Positions 59,201 through 64,000 of a DNA stretch of 64,000 bases are shown here, in pieces (within the stretch, counting starts at the first letter, position 1; the number at the start of each line of letters is the position of its first letter). Both the position numbers and the translations under genes were made by a program. Location of the stretch: the NCBI GenBank assembly GCA_033065855.1, contig JAVXUO010001311.1:186001-250000 (forward strand), read 5' to 3'. The notes beneath the pieces are model-generated. The model did no database searches and was not told the DNA's origin. It worked only from the letters and a program-made list of their open reading frames with translations. Source of the DNA: Escallonia rubra (taxonomy: Eukaryota; Streptophyta; Magnoliopsida; Escalloniales; Escalloniaceae).

Positions 59201-61679
59201 CACACGGTTCCAGTTGTAAAAATCTGTTCAAGTCATTCAACTGAAATGAGTATGTCAAACATTTTCTAGACTAGCCTCAAAGCTAAAATTGACAGCATTT
59301 CACACACGATTTTTCAGTGGATTAGCCGCTAGGGTGAAACTGCAGTATTTCATTCCCGATCTTTGATAAATTAGCCTCCGAGGTGAAATTGCCAAAATTC
59401 CATCCATGACCTTCTAAAGCGCTTACACAAACTCAAGAGCTTCGAGTGGCAGTCCCAATTTTTTTTTTTGGTAAGAGCGTCAAAGCAAGTACATAGGATA
59501 GAATTAAAAATGTCGTAATGCTAGCTCGAGATTAAGGAGAGGTCACAATGGGTGCCGGTAATATAGTTGACCGCGACATAGCCTAGAAACATTAAAATTA
59601 AAATCCAGGGACCAATATTTCAGGACTCTTTGGTTTCAACCATTTTCAACAAGGTGCTTATAATGGCTAACATCAGTAGTATTATTTTCAGCCTCATGTA
59701 ACTTGTCCAGCAGTACCCATTTACTTGCTTTAACTTTGCACAAAAATTGTACATTGGAAAGCTGACCGTTAATGGAAGTTGGTGTCCCCATTAACTCGGT
59801 AGACATGCACAGAATCTTGCAGGTTCCATAAATATATGAAGATGGCAGAAAGAGTCAATGGTGGGAGCCTGAGCAAGGGTAAGCTAAAATGACGATTGGA
59901 ACCTTCTAAAACTAAGCACTTTCTAGAGAACAGGAACAGATAGGCAAGGCTGATTTCGCCCTTTTGCAGTCGCCCTGACAAAGAAGTAAAATTATTGGCT
60001 ACCAAGGGAGGAGAGAAAGCTAAAAACTGGACACCGGAAAGCAGAAGCTGTCTTTGCCTTGGCGTTTAACTGTATAGAATGCGAGGAACATGAGCTTGTC
60101 CTGTTACAAAGGCCGACAATATTATTATTGCCCTTTTTGGCCTAACAACAGTTCACATGTTCAACAGTCGAGGACATCAATGTCTGGAAAATTATGGGAG
60201 TCAAATGGGCACCAAATTTTGCTTGGAGAAAGCTGAAACATCGCTGCGAGCGTCTCCAAAATTGAAAATGTCGCTAAACACAACACAACGCTGAAAAGAG
60301 CGTACCCGGATTGAGGGAGGCATTGTTGCTGAGAATGCCGGAAAAGACCTCGACCTTGCTCATGTAGTCCGTCGATCCGCGGCGGGATTTGGCCCTATCC
60401 ATGCACGACTCGAGATCATTACACCACCCACCACCCTAAATTTCATCCCGATCCATCAAATGAAGAAATCATAATTACAACGTGTACATTGGGACCCACT
60501 AATAATAAACTTTGGTCACGTGCATTTTATATCCAAACATAATGACTCGTACGTACTACTCTCACACCTTTTATTCAGCCTTCAGGCAGTAGCAACTCTA
60601 GAAATTTGTTTAAGTTCCAAGAAGTTTTAAAAAACAACAGTTGCTATATTTCTTCTCAAAATAAATACTGAAATTTCTATATCTGACGTTAAAATGAAAT
60701 TTTGCAAGTTGGGTATTTTTCTTATCCCAGAAAAAGAATAAATTGTACTTCTAGAGCCTGCTTGGTATTAATTTTAATATGGTCAAACTTAATTAAATCT
60801 GAATTTAATCCAATTTATATAATCAAACTCATAGATGTTTGATAAAAAATACAAAATTGATCGAATCATCGTACAAAAATTGATTAAATCATAATTCAAA
60901 AAAATAATAAGAAACGAATGTTTATGAATTAACAATGTTAACGCTTGACCAAATAAAATACTAGAATATCCCTATTAATTACAAAGATACAAAGACTTTA
61001 ATTTTTTTTTGTCATTTTGTCAATTTTCTGTCATTTTACCATATTAAAACATACTTTTAGTATTTCTCTTATCCAAACTTCATCAGCGGTTTAAACTTTA
61101 AAGCTTATTTTGCTAAATGTAGTTTAAAGCGCTTATTTTGAAAATTGATTAAAATCTGATCTACATTTTATTTTACTTAAAATAATCGAACTAAACAGGC
61201 TCTTAGAATTTTGCGTCTTTTTCAATCCTGCAAACATCAGAAGCCATGTTTGAGTGTAATGTAGTGCTATTTGGTTTCCACTTATTTTCGTCGTGACCTG
61301 CATACAGCTTTAAGATAAGGAAAACCAGTTACCTCAAACTGCAAAAGCCAGCTGCGTGCTCCAGCGCCGAATCCTCTGTCCAAATGATACGCAGGCAAAC
61401 TTCCGTCCAAGCAATCTACGAGTATCCATTCACCCCACAACAACAGTAGAAAACAAAATCACTCACCAATGGAGCATTCGTATCAAGATCAAGCAAAATC
61501 AAGAAACCAGTAATCTAACTATTTTCAATGAAAGTCAAGGACCGCATACAAGCTCCGGTGGCCGAAGCGTTGCGGACCAGGGTCATGGGCACCAGAAGCC
61601 GCTGGTCCGAGCAAGCAAACCATGGTGTGCAGGCTAGCAAGCCCAGTAACGCGAGCACAAGTATTGGGTTCACTTCCAT
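56295..61679 (-). CDS. PAE: Pectin acetylesterase (PAE/Notum family, carbohydrate esterase 13)
   Basis: 12 exons, 5' to 3': 61679-61550, 61415-61333, 60435-60306, 59223-59144, 58370-58284, 57898-57774, 57689-57629, 57385-57329, 57240-57163, 57059-56954, 56788-56640, 56441-56295. All are GT-AG with consistent phases: 1,233 nt, 410 residues, the usual length for the family. An N-terminal signal peptide (about residues 1-24, core [12 protein letters not shown]) sends it to the cell wall, where such enzymes remove acetyl groups from pectin. Conserved blocks include [34 protein letters not shown] and the nucleophile motif SGCSAGG (Ser177). The likely acid is Asp274 (NSAYDVYQ) and the likely base His342 ([11 protein letters not shown]), by analogy with Notum. 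Many cysteines fit a secreted, disulfide-bonded fold. It ends with [13 protein letters not shown] plus a short tail. No sign of disruption. Confidence 0.96.
60753..61204. mobile_element. MITE-like element in intron 2 of the pectin acetylesterase gene
   Basis: The left end AGAGCCTGCTTGGTATTAATT (60,753 on) and the reverse complement of the right end, AGAGCCTGTTTAGTTCGATT (61,204 back), are inverted repeats. Both continue into AT-rich text (TTTTAAT and ATTTTAAG). The interior is AT-rich and non-coding. GCCTGTTTGG-like ends are common in plant hAT-type MITEs, but a clear target duplication was not found. Confidence 0.6.
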
Positions 61680-61747
61680 GTCAACCCAACTTGCTAACTC
61701 TCGCTCTCAAAGACAGCAGATGAAGATTTGAAGAACCTTGTCTACCC

Positions 61748-61758
61748 TTTTATATATA
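61748..61758 (-). promoter_or_regulatory. TATA box of the pectin acetylesterase gene
   Basis: The minus strand reads TATATATAAAA about 70 bases upstream of the start codon, which leaves room for a short leader. Confidence 0.55.
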
Positions 61759-61759
61759 T

Positions 61760-63094
61760 CCTGCTCATCCATGTATGAACTTAGGATTTTAGCATCCGTA
61801 TTGCATCTATATTTTCGTAATAAGATGGAGGTAGCAAAAGTTGAAAGATGTTTATGGTATTTAGAAAGTTTCCAACCATGGTGGAAAGCCTCAAGATTTC
61901 GGGAACATGGTGAAGATTCTGAGAATATAGTGCTCGAATGTGAAGAATCTATGGGGTGGGATTACAAAAATGGTTGGTTTCTTGTTAAACTGTTCTTTGA
62001 AATTGATGGTCAAACTTGTTCAGATTCATAGACAATGAAGAGAAGCTGTACGCAGAAAAGGAAGAAATTCAATGGATTTATCCTCAAGACCTCTGGAAAT
62101 GGAAGGGAATAAGACGAACGAGCACTGTAAGGAGTGAAGAAGGGAGCTCTAGCATTAGGAGCGGGGGTCAGTAATGGCGCGCGGCCTTGAGAGGGGGGGG
62201 GGGGGCAGTATTTGGATGGGGGTGCACCATTTTGGTTAGTCATTTTCTGGTTTGTGTAAACACTAGGAATTAATTAGGAATATGATTAATAGCGCAGCGA
62301 GAGATGTATTGCATTGAATTATCATAGTCTCCATTAAGAAATAAACAAACATGGTTATGGTCCGAAATCAAAAGTGACACGGCACATAATGCATCGACTT
62401 GATATTTTATGAGTTACACGGTAATGCTACAGATCGCTCTAGTTGAATAAAGATAACAACCTTGAATTCACTAACTTTTTGCGACGTAAAGCACGCCACA
62501 ATACATAGAATAACTTCATACAGAGGATGTAACTTCTTTTGTATAAATGTTATTTTGTTCGGAGAGCTATGCAAAAGCAACATCGACCATTTGAGGCCAG
62601 AAAATAACAAAATAAAAATAAATTTAAGCTTTGATCTAATTGGACAACAAAATAAGTAGAAGTATCCAATACTCAAAACTTTTAAAACTCACCCGAGGAA
62701 AACTTTCCCGGCTTATGTCGGAAGAGTGTCCTCAAAGTTGCTTAAACGGTCTCTTTTTTGTAGTTCATGATCCTCTAGAAGACTTGCTTGTTTAAGGCAG
62801 TGTAGAGCTCCTCGCGGCAGTTGATTTGAGTTTTCATGACACCTATAAATTCTCACGGGTCAAAACTTATGGCCAAACGGTGCGAATCAGTGTGTATGCT
62901 ACGTTTTTTAGACTTTTGACGATCCATGTCCTCTCTCAATCCATGCCCTCTCTTTAAGTTGCAAGTTCATACTTCTGCACTATTCGTTTCCTCGTCGAAG
63001 GGTTATGCACCATATCATAAAATGTCTCTTTTCCAATGATGATGTTCGGCTTCACGTATAATTTCATAAATTCTCGTTCTATAGCTCAGATGTA
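61760..63094. other. Upstream region of the pectin acetylesterase gene, no gene seen
   Basis: ORFs at 61,738-62,031 and 62,407-62,676 resemble no family I know. A G-run (12 or more) lies at about 62,195-62,206. Confidence 0.4.
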
Positions 63095-63290
63095 AAAGTA
63101 GGCTTCAACTCGGATACAGAGAATTAATGGCCGCTAAATATGGCGAGTGACATTTCCATAACACTTTCAATAACAAATATTTGCATTATTTTTTAAGCGA
63201 CACTCATTAAATGCCACTAATTTATGTAGAGATTATTAATTATCGCTATTATAAGAAATTGCTCTAACCTAACTCGCAAGCTAATATTTT
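63095..63290. mobile_element. Decayed foldback MITE
   Basis: Contains GCTAAATATGGCGAGTGACATTT-like text on the left and TTATTAATTATCGCTATTAT on the right, plus CACTTTCAATAACAAATATT, in the order seen in the better preserved copies. TIRs are worn. The remaining bases to 64,000 show no gene. Confidence 0.5.
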
Positions 63291-64000
63291 TTCAAACCGT
63301 AGTACGATAATTAAATGATTATATTTTCTATGAGAAATAAATGGGACAGTCCAAAGGTACTAAAATCTAAGAAATGAAAATCGTAAACTGGATCATGTGA
63401 CTTGTTAAAGTAGTACATACATCACACGTGGATTGCAACCACTCTGTTTAAAACTAGGCATTAATGTCTCAGAAATATAATTTGGACAAATAGTTGGCAG
63501 CTTGTGGGTTTTGTCTTTCAAGTGCTTACCTTCTTTCTTCAAATTAAAGATATCTCTCTATTTATTTTTGGATAACAATTTATAAAATTCAATTTTCAAG
63601 CGCGCAAACTATGCACGTGGACCGCTTTTTATCCCTCTATTAATATTTACATAAATGTATTTTGATTAGAAAACAACAAAATTAGAGTTTGCATCAGTAA
63701 TAAGTTACTCAAGTTCAACTTGACAAAATTAGTTACCCCACATTTTAGTACCACGAGAAAATAGCTCTAAAATGCATTGCAGTGAGAGCGACAGTGAATC
63801 CAATTATTATATATGTATATATATTGAAGTCGAAGTAGAGCAAGCGTTTTGTTGTTTTTCTTGCTTAACATGTTTACCATTTTTCTCGTTTAAAATCCAA
63901 CCAATCAAATGAACTTCACACTTTAATGCCAATATGTCTCACTCATCAATAGGTTTGCAATTTCACCAATTCCTAATATTTTGTCAAAACTATCTCTTTT
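63291..64000. other. Intergenic to window end, no gene seen
   Basis: AT-rich, with no long ORF, repeat or RNA gene recognised. Confidence 0.5.

Noticed and set aside
8786-61679. Biosynthetic gene cluster linking P450, peptidase and esterase
   Set aside because: The three families have unrelated roles and compartments, and no scaffold-forming enzyme is present.
1-64000. CRISPR arrays, operons, rRNA genes or bacterial elements
   Set aside because: Nothing of the kind is visible; gene structure is that of a plant nucleus.

Overview
This is nuclear DNA from a flowering plant, most likely a eudicot. The genes carry many GT-AG introns in AT-rich non-coding DNA. The window is full of plant transposable elements (hAT, MULE, Helitron, LINE, LTR and foldback MITEs). 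The three gene families present (a clan-72 cytochrome P450 of CYP715 type, tripeptidyl-peptidase II, and pectin acetylesterase) are all standard angiosperm genes. I cannot name the species from the sequence.

Layout. Positions 1-3,550 hold an LTR-retrotransposon fragment and MITE-like repeats. Positions 3,559-28,770 hold a tandem array of three plus-strand P450 genes. Copies 1 (8,786-11,664) and 2 (20,740-24,705) are intact four-exon genes encoding 518 and 523 residues. Each lies in one unit of a large segmental duplication (unit A about 3,559-11,995, unit B about 12,748-25,045). Copy 3 (26,631-about 28,620) is an older, broken copy with several frameshifts and a perfect 56-bp tandem duplication in its last exon. 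Unit B has swollen through insertions: a 3.5-kb hAT element with an exact 8-bp target-site duplication, sitting in MITE sequence upstream of copy 2, and a 1.03-kb Mutator-like element with an exact 9-bp target-site duplication in intron 3 of copy 2.

Positions 29,754-50,033 hold a complete minus-strand TPP2 gene. I resolved 34 coding exons whose splice phases all agree, giving 1,315 residues, or 1,391 from an upstream in-frame ATG. It is followed by a degenerate LINE (50,580-52,025), a repeat shared with the left end of the window (53,435-53,665), a Helitron-like element (54,186-54,640), and a long GGT/GGC-type triplet repeat inside an inverted-repeat element (about 54,700-55,830). Positions 56,295-61,679 hold a complete minus-strand pectin acetylesterase gene with 12 exons and 410 residues. 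The last 2.3 kb show no gene.

The three gene families have separate jobs: oxidative metabolism at the ER, cytosolic peptide turnover, and cell-wall deacetylation. Nothing suggests a co-functional cluster. The unusual content is structural: a P450 tandem array whose two duplicated units act as each other's empty-site control, so the order of several transposon insertions can be read directly.
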